Assembly (NCBI GenBank): GCA_015067255.1
Contig: SVMS01000002.1
Location: 1-64,000 of the forward strand
DNA: 64,000 nt
Reading direction: 5' to 3'
DNA from: Oscillospiraceae bacterium
Lineage (GTDB): Bacteria; Bacillota; Clostridia; Oscillospirales; SIG519
A program made the translations under genes and the position numbers. Below the pieces are notes generated by a model. That model was not told the origin of the DNA. It ran no database searches and saw only the letters and a list, made by a program, of their open reading frames with translations. This document shows positions 42,076 through 51,580 of the stretch, one piece after another; the stretch's first letter is position 1; every line of letters starts with the position of its first letter.

Positions 42076-43497
42076 TCAGAATATCCAATACAAAAACGGA
42101 TTGTTTGTTGCAAATGTATCTACCAAAACAGCAGTACAAGCAAAAAGCAAAGCAACTGTATAAACAGTAAGAATAATCTGCATTACAGCCTGCACGTTAT
42201 AAGAACAGGTTTTTATAAGCTTTTTAAGGCTTTGTGCCACAGGCAAGCAGGCAACTACTGCTACTATAAACAAAAATACGTATGATAAAAATGCCGACTG
42301 TGTCTGTTCGTTTATAAAGGAATTTCCGTTTGCGCCTATAAGATTTTTAAAGAAATTGCCCAAATCACCCATATTTTCAAAACGGAAAATACCAAAGCCT
42401 AAAATTATTACAAGCTTACTGTATAACTGCATAAGTGCGGTAGGTGCTTTTTTTAGACGTTTTTTGCCGATTTTAACCTCAATAAACAGAAATACGCCAA
42501 AATAGAGGCCCCAAAGTACATAGTTCCACGATGCGCCGTGCCACAAGCCTGTTGTAAACCAAACAAGGAAAAGAGATGCTATAGGTCTTCTTTTTCCAAA
42601 AATCGGCACGCAGAACAAATAATCTCTGAAAAATGTGCTTAAGGATATATGCCATCTCTGCCAGAACTCCGAAATACTGCGGCAAATAAAAGGATAATTA
42701 AAGTTTTCGTCAAAATGGAAGCCGAACATTCTGCCTATTCCTATGGCAATATCTGAATAACCCGAAAAGTCAAAATAAACCTGCATCGAGTAAGCAATTA
42801 CACCTAACCACGTTCCGACTACACTGGCACCCGTTATGTCTGCTCCAAAGCACTCGCCTACCATAAGATTAAGATTGTTAGCTATAAGTACTTTTTTGGA
42901 AAGACCCATTATCATTCTTGTTGCGCCTTCGCTGATATCTGCAAGAGTACTGCGGCGGTTATCAATCTCTTCTGCAATAGTTGAATATCTTACAATAGGT
43001 CCTGCCACAAGCTGCGGGAAAAGAGATATATACATTAAAAGCTTATGGAAGCTGCGCTGTGCATCAACCTTTTCCCAATATACGTCAATAACATAAGAAA
43101 GTATCTGGAAGGTATAGAAGCTTATACCCAAGGGCAAAGCGATATTTGCAAGAGGTATTGACGTTCTGAAAAGTCCGTTGATATTATTTATCATAAAGTC
43201 GGTATATTTGAAAATGCCAAGCATACCGATATTGTAGATAAGAGTAGCAATAAATGCTATTTTAGCAACCTTTGCATTTCCTTTTTTGTTGTTGTTCTCT
43301 ATTACTAATGCCAAGAAATAGTTTACAACAACACTTGCAAGCAACAATATAATACGTGTAGGCTCTCCCCAAGCGTAGAAAATCATTGAAAATACGATAA
43401 GCACTATATTTCTGTACTGTACTTTCTTAGTAAAGAAATATGATGCTACGCAGAGAGGCAAAAACAAAAATAAAAATAACAAGTCTGCAAAAAGCAT
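42076..43497 (-). CDS. MBOAT-family O-acyltransferase (AlgI-like)
   Basis: A 473-aa polytopic membrane protein. MBOAT features are FYAWGEPTRIILLLAS, LPLGISFYTFQILSYVIDVY, FDFSGYSDIAIGIGRMFGF, SISEFWQRWHISLSTFFRDY (His283) and the catalytic His320 in TTGLWHGASWNYVLWG. AlgI and DltB in this family pass acyl groups across the membrane to exported polysaccharides or teichoic acids. It heads an operon with two DHHW proteins, an FkbH-like protein and an ACP, which suggests the donor is the acyl-ACP made by those two proteins. Confidence 0.93.
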   Translation of the reverse strand: MLFADLLFLFLFLPLCVASYFFTKKVQYRNIVLIVFSMIFYAWGEPTRIILLLASVVVNYFLALVIENNNKKGNAKVAKIAFIATLIYNIGMLGIFKYTDFMINNINGLFRTSIPLANIALPLGISFYTFQILSYVIDVYWEKVDAQRSFHKLLMYISLFPQLVAGPIVRYSTIAEEIDNRRSTLADISEGATRMIMGLSKKVLIANNLNLMVGECFGADITGASVVGTWLGVIAYSMQVYFDFSGYSDIAIGIGRMFGFHFDENFNYPFICRSISEFWQRWHISLSTFFRDYLFCVPIFGKRRPIASLFLVWFTTGLWHGASWNYVLWGLYFGVFLFIEVKIGKKRLKKAPTALMQLYSKLVIILGFGIFRFENMGDLGNFFKNLIGANGNSFINEQTQSAFLSYVFLFIVAVVACLPVAQSLKKLIKTCSYNVQAVMQIILTVYTVALLFACTAVLVDTFATNNPFLYWIF

Positions 43498-43537
43498 AAA
43501 TCCACACCTACAATTCTATAACTTTAACCATTAAATA

Positions 43538-43565
43538 ATTATAGCATATTTAAAATTATTTGCAA
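43538..43565 (-). promoter_or_regulatory. Promoter of the MBOAT/FkbH/ACP operon
   Basis: On the minus strand TTGCAA (43565-43560), 16 bp, TATAAT (43543-43538). It diverges from the aro operon promoter. Confidence 0.6.
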
Positions 43566-43609
43566 TAGTATTTTAATATAAATATATATTTATCTATATA
43601 TTGCTTTAC

Positions 43610-43638
43610 TTGACAAATATAAACTTAAGTGATATCAT
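43610..43638 (+). promoter_or_regulatory. Promoter of the aro operon
   Basis: TTGACA (43610-43615), 17 bp, TATCAT (43633-43638). It overlaps the longest possible frame of the first gene, which supports the start at 43674. Confidence 0.7.
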
Positions 43639-43673
43639 TAAAACAGTATTTTTGTACTGAAGAAGGGGTTTTA

Positions 43674-44978
43674 GTGATTTACACCGTCAAGAATTTAACA
43701 GATATTCCTATGGGCTCTTATGGTCTTATCGGATGTCCTGTTGAGCACAGCGTTTCTCCCTACATCCATGCCCTTTTGGAGAAAGACTCTTCTTATGTAC
43801 TTATAAATATAGAGCCTTGTGAATTAGAAGCTGCTGTTCCTGTTTTAAAACAGAGAATGAGCGGCTTTAATGTTACTATACCCCATAAAGAAAGCGTTGT
43901 AAAATATCTTGATAAAAGCTTTTACCCTGCTGTAAACACTGTCTGTGTAAATGACGGAAAGCTTATCGGATATAACACAGATATAGAAGGCTTTATCTTT
44001 TCTGTTAAAAGTCAAAATATTGATTTTAAAAACAAAGACGTGCTTGTCTGCGGCGCAGGCGGTGCCGCATATGCTTTAGCAACCTCTTCAAAAGAGTTAG
44101 GAGCCAATGTTTATATACAGTCAAGAACCTTTTCAAAAACTCAGCTTCTTGCTGAAAAGCTGAATGTCAGAGCTTTGGAAAGCGATGAGGATTTTTACCC
44201 TCAGATTATTCTTAACACAACGCCTTTGGGAATGTGGCCCAAGCTTTCTGGCTGTATAGGTGTAAACCTTGACAGAGCTGAGTTTGTATTCGATGCCATA
44301 TATAATCCCGTTTCTTCCATTCTGTTAAAAAAGGCAAAGCTGTCAGGCATAGAAACTATGAACGGGGCTCTTATGCTTACAGCTCAGGCTGCTCTTGCAA
44401 GGCAGCATTGGAAAAATATCAAAATTCCTTCCGAAGTTATTTTATCTGCTTATCAAAACCTTGAAAAATATATAAATAATAAATTCCCACAAACTATTGT
44501 GCTTACAGGCTTTATGGGCTGTGGCAAGACAACAACAGGAAAGCTTTTAGCAGAGTCTTTAAAGCTCAATTTTAATGACCTTGACAACATAATTGAATGT
44601 GGAGAGGGCTGTAAAACAGCAGAAATTTTCAAAAGCGGTGAGTATCGATTTAGACAGCTTGAGGGAGAGTATCTCAAAAAAGCTTTGGATATTCGTCCTC
44701 AGGTTTTATCACTGGGCGGCGGCACAGTATGCTTTGAAGAAAATTTAAAGCTTTTAAAACAAAGCCCTTGCATCACTTTTTATTTAAAGGCTGATTTTGA
44801 TATATTGGCAAACCGTGTCGGAGGTGACAGTTCCCGTCCTCTTTTCAGAGATGTATGTGAAGCTGAAAGCCTTTACAACAAAAGGTTGCCCAATTACGAG
44901 GTTGCCGCAGATTTTATAATAGATGCATCAAAATCTCCTCAGGAGTGCGTCAACGATATACTCAATATTTTAATTTAA
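43674..44978 (+). CDS. aroEK: Bifunctional shikimate dehydrogenase / shikimate kinase
   Basis: A fusion of about 434 aa. Residues 1-265 are AroE: YGLIGCPVEHSVSPYIHALL, catalytic Lys in FNVTIPHKESVVKYL, NTDIEGF and the NADP loop LVCGAGGAAYALA. Residues from about 272 are AroK: P-loop LTGFMGCGKTTTGKLLAESL, NDLDNIIECGEG, RQLEGEYL and the LSLGGGTV loop. It converts 3-dehydroshikimate to shikimate and then to shikimate 3-phosphate. GTG at 43674 with AGAAGGGG upstream; the frame extends to 43629 but through the promoter. First gene of the aromatic operon. Confidence 0.93.
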   Translation: MIYTVKNLTDIPMGSYGLIGCPVEHSVSPYIHALLEKDSSYVLINIEPCELEAAVPVLKQRMSGFNVTIPHKESVVKYLDKSFYPAVNTVCVNDGKLIGYNTDIEGFIFSVKSQNIDFKNKDVLVCGAGGAAYALATSSKELGANVYIQSRTFSKTQLLAEKLNVRALESDEDFYPQIILNTTPLGMWPKLSGCIGVNLDRAEFVFDAIYNPVSSILLKKAKLSGIETMNGALMLTAQAALARQHWKNIKIPSEVILSAYQNLEKYINNKFPQTIVLTGFMGCGKTTTGKLLAESLKLNFNDLDNIIECGEGCKTAEIFKSGEYRFRQLEGEYLKKALDIRPQVLSLGGGTVCFEENLKLLKQSPCITFYLKADFDILANRVGGDSSRPLFRDVCEAESLYNKRLPNYEVAADFIIDASKSPQECVNDILNILI

Positions 44979-44991
44979 GAAGGTTTAAAAA

Positions 44992-46005
44992 ATGATTATA
45001 ATTTTAAAAGAAAATGTAAAAAAAGCTAATATAGATGAGGTTTGTTCCATAGCTTCTTCAATGGGCATTACAGCAAACCCAATAGTAGGAAGCCATACCA
45101 CCGTTGTAGGTCTTGTCGGCGATACATCAGCTGTTGACTCTTCACGTTTTGAGCTTCTTCCTTATGTAGAAAAGGTTATGAAGGTACAGGAGCCCTTTAA
45201 AAGAGCTAACAGAAAATTTCACCCCAAAGATACTGTTATAAATATAAACGGTCAAAAAATAGGCGGCAAAAAAATTCAGATTATTGCAGGCCCCTGCTCT
45301 GTTGAAACTGAAGAGCAGATTACTCTTATTGCGCAAAGCGTTAAAAACTCGGGCGCAGAATTTTTGCGCGGCGGCGCTTTTAAGCCCAGAACCTCTCCCT
45401 ATTCCTTCCAAGGCTTAAAGGCAGAGGGTCTTGTCTATTTGGAAGAGGCTAAAAAAGCAACCGATTTGCCTATTGTTTCAGAAATCACAAATCCTTTTCA
45501 TATTGAAATGTTCAACGAATACGTTGACATTATTCAAGTAGGCGCAAGAAATATGCAAAATTTTGAGCTTTTAAAAGAGTTAGGAAAGCTTAAAAAGCCT
45601 ATTCTTTTAAAAAGAGGCTTTTCAAATACAATCGAAGAATTTCTTATGTCTGCAGAATATATTATGAGCAACGGAAATACCAACGTAATTTTATGTGAAC
45701 GCGGCATAAGAACCTTTGAAACAGCAACAAGAAACACTCTTGACATTTCAGCTGTACCGCTGCTTAAAAAGCTCTCTCACCTTCCTGTTTTTGTTGATCC
45801 AAGTCACGCCGCAGGTATTAACTGGCTTGTGGAGCCTTTGGCAAAATCGGCTATTGCAGCGGGTGCTGACGGAATTATAATTGAAGTACATAATGACCCC
45901 AAGCACGCTCTTTCCGACGGCAACCAGTCTATCACTCCCGAGGAATTTGAAGCTCTTGTTCCCAAGCTGAAAAAGGTTGCAAGAGCTATTGGCAGAGAAA
46001 TATAA
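44992..46005 (+). CDS. aroF: 3-deoxy-7-phosphoheptulonate (DAHP) synthase, type I beta
   Basis: A 337-aa enzyme condensing phosphoenolpyruvate and erythrose 4-phosphate, the first step of the shikimate pathway. An N-terminal ferredoxin-like regulatory domain (about 1-70) precedes the barrel. Motifs are IIAGPCSVETEEQI, FLRGGAFKPRTSPYSFQG, QVGARNMQNFELLKELG, LLKRGFSNTIEEFL, VILCERGIRTFETATRNTLD and VDPSHAAG with a metal-binding His. Length fits the TM0343-like subfamily. It is encoded 13 nt after aroEK. Confidence 0.95.
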   Translation: MIIILKENVKKANIDEVCSIASSMGITANPIVGSHTTVVGLVGDTSAVDSSRFELLPYVEKVMKVQEPFKRANRKFHPKDTVININGQKIGGKKIQIIAGPCSVETEEQITLIAQSVKNSGAEFLRGGAFKPRTSPYSFQGLKAEGLVYLEEAKKATDLPIVSEITNPFHIEMFNEYVDIIQVGARNMQNFELLKELGKLKKPILLKRGFSNTIEEFLMSAEYIMSNGNTNVILCERGIRTFETATRNTLDISAVPLLKKLSHLPVFVDPSHAAGINWLVEPLAKSAIAAGADGIIIEVHNDPKHALSDGNQSITPEEFEALVPKLKKVARAIGREI

Positions 46006-46031
46006 CGGTTATAATGGGAGATTTAATTGCT

Positions 46032-47084
46032 ATGAAGCCTTATCATACAATAGAGCTTTCAAGAAAAGTTGATATTTTTTATCAGCCGTCAATTTCCGAT
46101 AAAATCGGAGAGATTTGCTCTCAGATAAAAAAATGCAAAAAAATATTTATTGTCACTGATGACAATGTAGCTCCCCTATACCTTGAGAAAATTTCTCAAA
46201 GTCTTAAAGCTTACGGCTTTGATGTAAGCTCATATACTTTTTCTCACGGAGAGCAAAGCAAAAAGCTGTCAACTATTGAAAAAATTTACGATGCACTTAT
46301 AGCTTTTTCTATGACAAGAAAAGATATGCTTCTTGCGTTAGGCGGCGGCGTTGTAGGAGATATGACAGGCTTTGCCGCAGCAACCTATATGCGTGGAATT
46401 GATTATATTCAAGTGCCCACTTCCCTTCTTGCTATGGTGGACTCTTCAATAGGCGGTAAGACAGGAGTAGACCTTCCCCAAGGCAAAAATCTTATAGGTG
46501 CAATATATCAGCCCTTAGCTATTATTACAGATCCTGATTTTTTAAAAACTCTTCCCAAAAAATATTATACCGACGGCTTATGTGAAATTATAAAATACGG
46601 CTATATAAGTGACAGCTCTATTCTTGACAAGCCTGATGATATAAGTGTAATTGAAAAATGCATTAAAATAAAATCAGATATTGTAGAAAAAGACGAGCGT
46701 GAAAGTGGTTTAAGAATGCTTTTAAACTTTGGACACACTTTAGGCCACGCTATTGAAAAATGTATGAATTTTACAGGTATCGGACACGGTGAAGCTGTCT
46801 GCAAGGGTATGTATATTTCCTTGAAGGTAGGTCAATATTTAGGTATTACCGAAAAAGCTGAAATTGAAAAATATCTTTCTCTGTGTAATGTCCAAGGCTT
46901 AAATCCATATACAGATATATCTGCTGATTTGCTTTTTAACGCAGCTTCGGGGGACAAGAAAAAGCAGGACAGCTTTATAAATTTTATTTTTGTAAAAACT
47001 CCGGGAGCTCCTGTAATTGAAAAAATAGAATTAACTGCTCTTAAAGAGGCTTATATTAAAGTTTTTGGTGATAAATATGAATAA
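46032..47084 (+). CDS. aroB: 3-dehydroquinate synthase
   Basis: A protein of about 350 aa catalysing the NAD- and metal-dependent cyclisation of DAHP to 3-dehydroquinate. Motifs are FIVTDDNVAPLY, SHGEQSKKLSTIEKIYDAL, LALGGGVVGDMTGFAAATYM, QVPTSLLAMVDSSIGGKTGV, LCEIIKYGYISD, LNFGHTLGHAIEK and GIGHGEAVCKGM (metal His residues). An ATG at 46014 has no Shine-Dalgarno site; GGGAGA between it and the ATG at 46032 favours the latter. Eight-nucleotide overlap with aroA. Confidence 0.93.
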   Translation: MKPYHTIELSRKVDIFYQPSISDKIGEICSQIKKCKKIFIVTDDNVAPLYLEKISQSLKAYGFDVSSYTFSHGEQSKKLSTIEKIYDALIAFSMTRKDMLLALGGGVVGDMTGFAAATYMRGIDYIQVPTSLLAMVDSSIGGKTGVDLPQGKNLIGAIYQPLAIITDPDFLKTLPKKYYTDGLCEIIKYGYISDSSILDKPDDISVIEKCIKIKSDIVEKDERESGLRMLLNFGHTLGHAIEKCMNFTGIGHGEAVCKGMYISLKVGQYLGITEKAEIEKYLSLCNVQGLNPYTDISADLLFNAASGDKKKQDSFINFIFVKTPGAPVIEKIELTALKEAYIKVFGDKYE

Positions 47085-48285
47085 AATAACCTTAACTCCT
47101 CAAAAACTTAAGGGTAATATTTGTGTTCCCTCATCAAAAAGCGTTACTCACAGAGCTCTTATATGCGCATCACTAAGTCAGAACTGCACCGTTAAAAACG
47201 TAACCTTTTCAAAGGATATCGAAGCTACTCTTAACGGGCTTAAAGCTATGGGCTCCGATTTTGAAATTTCGGGAAGCTCTGTTTCATTCAAAGGCTTTAA
47301 TCCGCCTAAAGATGCTGTTATCGACGCTTTTGAATCGGGTACAACCTTGCGCTTGCTTATTCCTATTGCCGCTGCACTGGAAATAAATGCCGTATTTAAC
47401 GGAAAAGGAAGACTTCCCTTGCGTCCTTTGGACGAGTATCAGCGCATCTTTGAAAATAAAATAAAATTTTCTTTGACTGATGGACATCTCCCTCTTGAAA
47501 TTTCGGGCAAATATACAGACAATACTGTTTATATGAACGGTGATATCAGCTCTCAATACATAAGCGGAATGCTTCTTTGCGCTCCTCTTTTGAAAAAAGA
47601 TTTTTCAATTATTCTTAAAACTCAGCTTTTATCTGAGCCTTATGTGAACATAACAATAGAGGTAATGAAGGCTTTCGGTGTCTGTGTTAACAAGACCGAT
47701 AACGGATATATTATAAAAAATCAGCAGTATAGGCCCACTGATTATTTTTGTGAGGGCGACTATTCTGCCGCTGCTTTTTGGCTATGCGCCAACAAAATGG
47801 GCTGTGATATTACAGTTGACGGCCTCAAGGAAAACAGCACTCAAGGGGACAGCAAAATAATTGATATTCTTAAAGAAATAGACTCTTGTGAATCAATAGA
47901 TGCTTCTCAAATTCCTGACCTTGTTCCTATTTTGGCAGTATGTGCTTGTGCCTTTGAAAAAAAGACATATATTTACGGCTGTGAACGTCTTAAATATAAA
48001 GAAAGCGACCGTATAGAAAGCACAGTTCAAACAATAAAGGCGTTGGGCGGAGAAGCTTATGGCGATAATAAAAGCATAACAATCTTAGGAAAAGCCCTTT
48101 TAAAAGGCGGAGAAATTGACAGCTTTAATGACCATAGAATTGCTATGTCAGCAGCTATAGCTTCTGTTATTTGTCAAGATGAAGTAATTATAAATGACTA
48201 TAACTGTGTTGATAAATCATATCCGCAATTTTTTGAGCATTTTATAAAATCAGGAGGTAAAACAAATGAGCAGCAGTTGGGGTAA
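47077..48285 (+). CDS. aroA: 3-phosphoshikimate 1-carboxyvinyltransferase (EPSP synthase)
   Basis: A protein of about 402 aa joining shikimate 3-phosphate and PEP. Motifs are GNICVPSSKSVTHRALICAS (substrate-binding Lys/Ser), ESGTTLRLLIPIAAAL (in place of the common NAGTAXR), GKGRLPLRPLDEY, SSQYISGMLLCAPLL, and the late DRIESTVQTIKALGG and FNDHRIAMSAAIASV. The ESGTTLR variant is typical of class II (glyphosate-insensitive-type) enzymes, from general knowledge of the family. It overlaps aroC, whose start lies inside its end. Confidence 0.93.
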   Translation: MNKITLTPQKLKGNICVPSSKSVTHRALICASLSQNCTVKNVTFSKDIEATLNGLKAMGSDFEISGSSVSFKGFNPPKDAVIDAFESGTTLRLLIPIAAALEINAVFNGKGRLPLRPLDEYQRIFENKIKFSLTDGHLPLEISGKYTDNTVYMNGDISSQYISGMLLCAPLLKKDFSIILKTQLLSEPYVNITIEVMKAFGVCVNKTDNGYIIKNQQYRPTDYFCEGDYSAAAFWLCANKMGCDITVDGLKENSTQGDSKIIDILKEIDSCESIDASQIPDLVPILAVCACAFEKKTYIYGCERLKYKESDRIESTVQTIKALGGEAYGDNKSITILGKALLKGGEIDSFNDHRIAMSAAIASVICQDEVIINDYNCVDKSYPQFFEHFIKSGGKTNEQQLG

Positions 48286-49342
48286 AAAAGTTACCGTTAC
48301 TGTTTTCGGTGAATCTCACGGTCAGGCTATCGGCGTTACTGTTGACGGTATTGAAGCAGGGCTTGAGCTTGATTTTGAATATATAGACTCATACATTAAA
48401 CGGCGTGCACCGGGTAAAAACAGATTTTCAACACAGCGAAAAGAAAGCGATTTTCCCGAAATTATAAGCGGAGTTTTAAACGGAGTTACCACAGGCTTTC
48501 CTATTACTGCAATTATAAAAAATACAAATCAACATTCGGGCGATTATTCCCGTCTTCTTGTACCCCGTCCGGGACACGCAGACTACACTGCATATATCAA
48601 ATACAACGGTTTTGCAGATATGCGTGGCGGCGGTCATTTTTCGGGGAGACTTACTGCACCTTTAGTTTTTGCAGGCGCTTTATGCTCTCTTGCCCTTAAA
48701 AAGAAAAACATCGAAATCGGTGCCCATGCATTAAGTATTGCAGGAATTTATGATGACAGCTATGACTATACTTCTCTTTCTTCTGATACTTTATTAAAAA
48801 CAAAGGAAAGTGAATATCCCGTTTTAAATAATGAGGCTCTTTTGAAAATGCAAGAGCAAATAGATTCAGCTTTTTCAAATTCAGACTCCGTGGGCGGAAT
48901 AATTGAATGCGGCGCAATAAATGTTCCCGCAGGCTTGGGAAGTCCTATGTTTGAAAGCGTTGAAAGCGTGCTTTCCTCTATTTTGTTTTCAGTTCCCGCC
49001 GTAAAGGGAGTTGAATTTGGCGCAGGCTTTGAGGTTTCCAAAATGAGAGGAAGCCTATGCAACGATGAATTTTTCTTTGAAGATAACAAGGTTAAAACCA
49101 AAACCAACAATAACGGCGGAATAAACGGAGGCATTACAAACGGTATGCCTTTGGTTTTCAAGGTTGCTTTAAAGCCTACTCCGTCAATAGCACAGCCGCA
49201 AAACAGCATAAATCTTGAAAAAGGCTGTAATGAAATTCTTGAAATTAAAGGACGCCACGACCCCTGTATCGTTTTCCGTGCAGTTCCCGTAATAGAAGCT
49301 GTTACCGCTATTGCACTTATAAACTTGTTTGGAGATGCTTAA
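48266..49342 (+). CDS. aroC: Chorismate synthase
   Basis: A 358-aa FMN-dependent enzyme making chorismate from EPSP. Motifs are VTVFGESHGQAIGVTVDGIE, RAPGKNRFSTQRKESDFPEI, RPGHADYTAYIKYNGFADMR with GGGHFSGR, INVPAGLGSPMFESVE, VKGVEFGAGFEVSKMRGS, TNNNGGINGGITNGMPLVF and RHDPCIVFRAVPVIEAVTAI. Normal length. The Shine-Dalgarno AGGAGGT lies inside the 3' end of aroA, a 20-nt overlap. Confidence 0.96.
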   Translation: MSSSWGKKVTVTVFGESHGQAIGVTVDGIEAGLELDFEYIDSYIKRRAPGKNRFSTQRKESDFPEIISGVLNGVTTGFPITAIIKNTNQHSGDYSRLLVPRPGHADYTAYIKYNGFADMRGGGHFSGRLTAPLVFAGALCSLALKKKNIEIGAHALSIAGIYDDSYDYTSLSSDTLLKTKESEYPVLNNEALLKMQEQIDSAFSNSDSVGGIIECGAINVPAGLGSPMFESVESVLSSILFSVPAVKGVEFGAGFEVSKMRGSLCNDEFFFEDNKVKTKTNNNGGINGGITNGMPLVFKVALKPTPSIAQPQNSINLEKGCNEILEIKGRHDPCIVFRAVPVIEAVTAIALINLFGDA

Positions 49343-49343
49343 T

Positions 49344-50474
49344 TTGAAGGATTTAAACTCAATAAGAGAACAAATAGATAAAACAGATGAGCTTCTTTTT
49401 GATTTACTCACTTGCCGTTTTGGACTTTCCAAAGATGTGGCACAGGAAAAAATCAAAAGCTTCTCTCCCGTATACCGTAAAGAACGAGAAAGTGAAATTT
49501 TGAAAAAAGCTCTTGAAAGCGGCAATTTCGGTCAATATATTGCTCCCATTATGGCAGAGATTATGCGTGAATCCCGAATTTTACAGTACGGAGAGCTTCT
49601 CCCCTTTGATAAAGAATTTAAGTTAAATGAAACTCTTAATTCTCAAAAAGTGCCAAGGCTTCCCTCAGGTAATGCTTGTTTTTGCGGCTCTGAAGGCGCT
49701 TATTCGCAAATGGCAGCAAGCGTACTTTTGCCTGATTGTAAAAATTTCGGTACCGATAGCTTTGAAAATGTCTGTAAAGCAGTTTATGATGGGAATGCTG
49801 ACTACGGAGTGCTGCCTATTGACAACACAACAGCAGGAACGGTTGACGAGGTTTATGACTGCCTTATAAAATACAATCTTTTTATTGTGAAAGCAGCTAC
49901 TATTCCGATTTCACACTGTCTTTTAGGAGTTAAAGGAACAAGCATATCTGAAATTAAAACGGTATGCTCTCACCCTCAGGCGCTCAATCAGTGCAGTGAA
50001 TATTTAAACACATTAGATATTCAAAAGGAACAGTTTGCAAATACTGCCTTTGCCGCCGAATATGTCAGCAAAAAGAATGATAAATCCACAGCTGCAATAG
50101 CTTCAAAATTCGCAGCACAAATATACGACCTTGAAATTTTAAATGATAAGATTTCAAAAAACGTAAATACTACCAGATTTATAGTTCTTGCCAAAGAACC
50201 TGTTATCTGTTCAAAAGCAAACATTATAAGTATTATTTTCTCTTTGCCCCACGAAAGCGGCTCCTTATCCTCTGTTTTATCCGTTTTCAATGCTTTGGGT
50301 TTAAATTTACTTAAAATTCAGTCGCGTCCTGACAAAAATAAGCCTTGGGAGTATTTCTTCTATCTTGATTTTTCAGTGCCGGAAGACAATCCTGAAAATG
50401 CGCTTGTGGCTCTGTATCTTTTAGAAAAAGAACTTCCCTTTTGTAAGTTTTTAGGTATATACAGCGAAAACTAA
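49344..50474 (+). CDS. pheA: Bifunctional chorismate mutase / prephenate dehydratase
   Basis: A protein of about 376 aa. Residues 1-85 form an AroQ-type chorismate mutase (KDLNSIREQIDKTDELLFDL). From about 110 comes the prephenate dehydratase domain (CFCGSEGAYSQMAAS, DYGVLPIDNTTAGTVDEVYD, HCLLGVKG, catalytic region NTTRFIVLAKEP), then a C-terminal ACT domain (SLPHESGSLSSVLSVFNALG, NLLKIQSRPDKNKPWEYFFY) for phenylalanine feedback. It converts chorismate to phenylpyruvate. The TTG at 49344 is favoured by GGAG nine bases upstream; upstream in-frame codons overlap aroC. Confidence 0.92.
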   Translation: MKDLNSIREQIDKTDELLFDLLTCRFGLSKDVAQEKIKSFSPVYRKERESEILKKALESGNFGQYIAPIMAEIMRESRILQYGELLPFDKEFKLNETLNSQKVPRLPSGNACFCGSEGAYSQMAASVLLPDCKNFGTDSFENVCKAVYDGNADYGVLPIDNTTAGTVDEVYDCLIKYNLFIVKAATIPISHCLLGVKGTSISEIKTVCSHPQALNQCSEYLNTLDIQKEQFANTAFAAEYVSKKNDKSTAAIASKFAAQIYDLEILNDKISKNVNTTRFIVLAKEPVICSKANIISIIFSLPHESGSLSSVLSVFNALGLNLLKIQSRPDKNKPWEYFFYLDFSVPEDNPENALVALYLLEKELPFCKFLGIYSEN

Positions 50475-50492
50475 TAAAGAAAGGAAATTATT

Positions 50493-51509
50493 ATGAAAAT
50501 TTTAGTAACAGGCGGTGCCGGCTATATAGGCAGTCATACCTGCGTTGAGCTTTTAGAGGCGGGCTATGAAGTAGTTGTACTTGATAATCTTTCAAACAGT
50601 AAAGCTGAGTCTTTAAAAAGAGTTGAAAAAATCACAGGTAAGAAAATCAAATTTTATCACAACGATATGTTGGACGGCGAAGCTTTGGAAAAAATTTTCA
50701 CCGAAAACAACATTTATGCAGTAATTCATTTTGCAGGCCTTAAGGCAGTGGGAGAAAGCGTTCAGATTCCAATGAGATATTATCACAATAACATCACGGG
50801 AACGCTTGTCCTTTGTGAAGCTATGAAGCGCCACAATGTAAAGAAAATTGTTTTTTCAAGCTCTGCAACTGTTTACGGAAAGCCTGAACGAGTTCCCATT
50901 ACTGAGGATATGCCAACCTCAGCTACAAATCCTTACGGCAGAACAAAGCTGTTTTTAGAGGATATTCTTAAGGATATCTATGTTTCCGACAACGAATGGA
51001 GCATTTCTCTTTTGAGATATTTCAATCCCGTAGGCGCTCATAAATCCGGTCTTATAGGAGAGGATCCGACAGGTATTCCCAACAATCTTATGCCCTTTAT
51101 AACTCAGGTCGCATCAGGCAAGCTATCTCAATTAAACGTATTCGGAAATGATTATGACACTAAAGACGGCTCAGGAGTGCGTGATTATATCCACGTAGTT
51201 GATTTGGCAAAGGGCCACATAAAAGCTTTGGAATATATTAAAAAAACAGGAAGCGGAGTATTTACTCATAATTTAGGCACAGGCAACGGCTACAGCGTTC
51301 TTGAGATAGTTGCAGCCTTTGAAAAAGCAAATAATATAAAAATTCCCTATGCTATAGCTCCTCGCCGTGCAGGAGATATAGACACCTGCTACGCTGATAC
51401 CGCAAAAGCAAAAAACGAGCTTTTATGGGAAGCAGAATACGGAATTGAAGAAATGTGTAAAGATGCGTGGAACTGGCAAAAAAACAATCCTAAAGGATAC
51501 GAAGATTAA
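50493..51509 (+). CDS. galE: UDP-glucose 4-epimerase
   Basis: A 338-aa short-chain dehydrogenase. The NAD motif is [17 protein letters not shown]. It also has [37 protein letters not shown], the catalytic [19 protein letters not shown] (Ser-x-x-x-Tyr with the later Tyr-Lys) and [14 protein letters not shown], and the late [20 protein letters not shown]. It interconverts UDP-glucose and UDP-galactose for surface glycans. Last gene on the aro transcript (18-nt gap) although functionally unrelated. The ATG follows GAAAGG. Confidence 0.95.
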   Translation: MKILVTGGAGYIGSHTCVELLEAGYEVVVLDNLSNSKAESLKRVEKITGKKIKFYHNDMLDGEALEKIFTENNIYAVIHFAGLKAVGESVQIPMRYYHNNITGTLVLCEAMKRHNVKKIVFSSSATVYGKPERVPITEDMPTSATNPYGRTKLFLEDILKDIYVSDNEWSISLLRYFNPVGAHKSGLIGEDPTGIPNNLMPFITQVASGKLSQLNVFGNDYDTKDGSGVRDYIHVVDLAKGHIKALEYIKKTGSGVFTHNLGTGNGYSVLEIVAAFEKANNIKIPYAIAPRRAGDIDTCYADTAKAKNELLWEAEYGIEEMCKDAWNWQKNNPKGYED

Positions 51510-51518
51510 TTGATATTT

Positions 51519-51550
51519 ACAGCTTCTGTTTTAAACAGAGGCTGTATTTT
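51519..51550 (+). terminator. Terminator of the aro/galE operon
   Basis: TACAGCTTCTGTTT (51519-51532) pairs with AAACAGAGGCTGTA (51533-51546, one G-U) followed by T. Confidence 0.8.
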
Positions 51551-51580
51551 TTATAAAAAATCTTAGCAAAATTTTCATTT

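Noticed and set aside
43629-43673. Longer start of the aroE-aroK gene
   Set aside because: This stretch contains the -10 of the promoter, and the site AGAAGGGG precedes the GTG at 43674.
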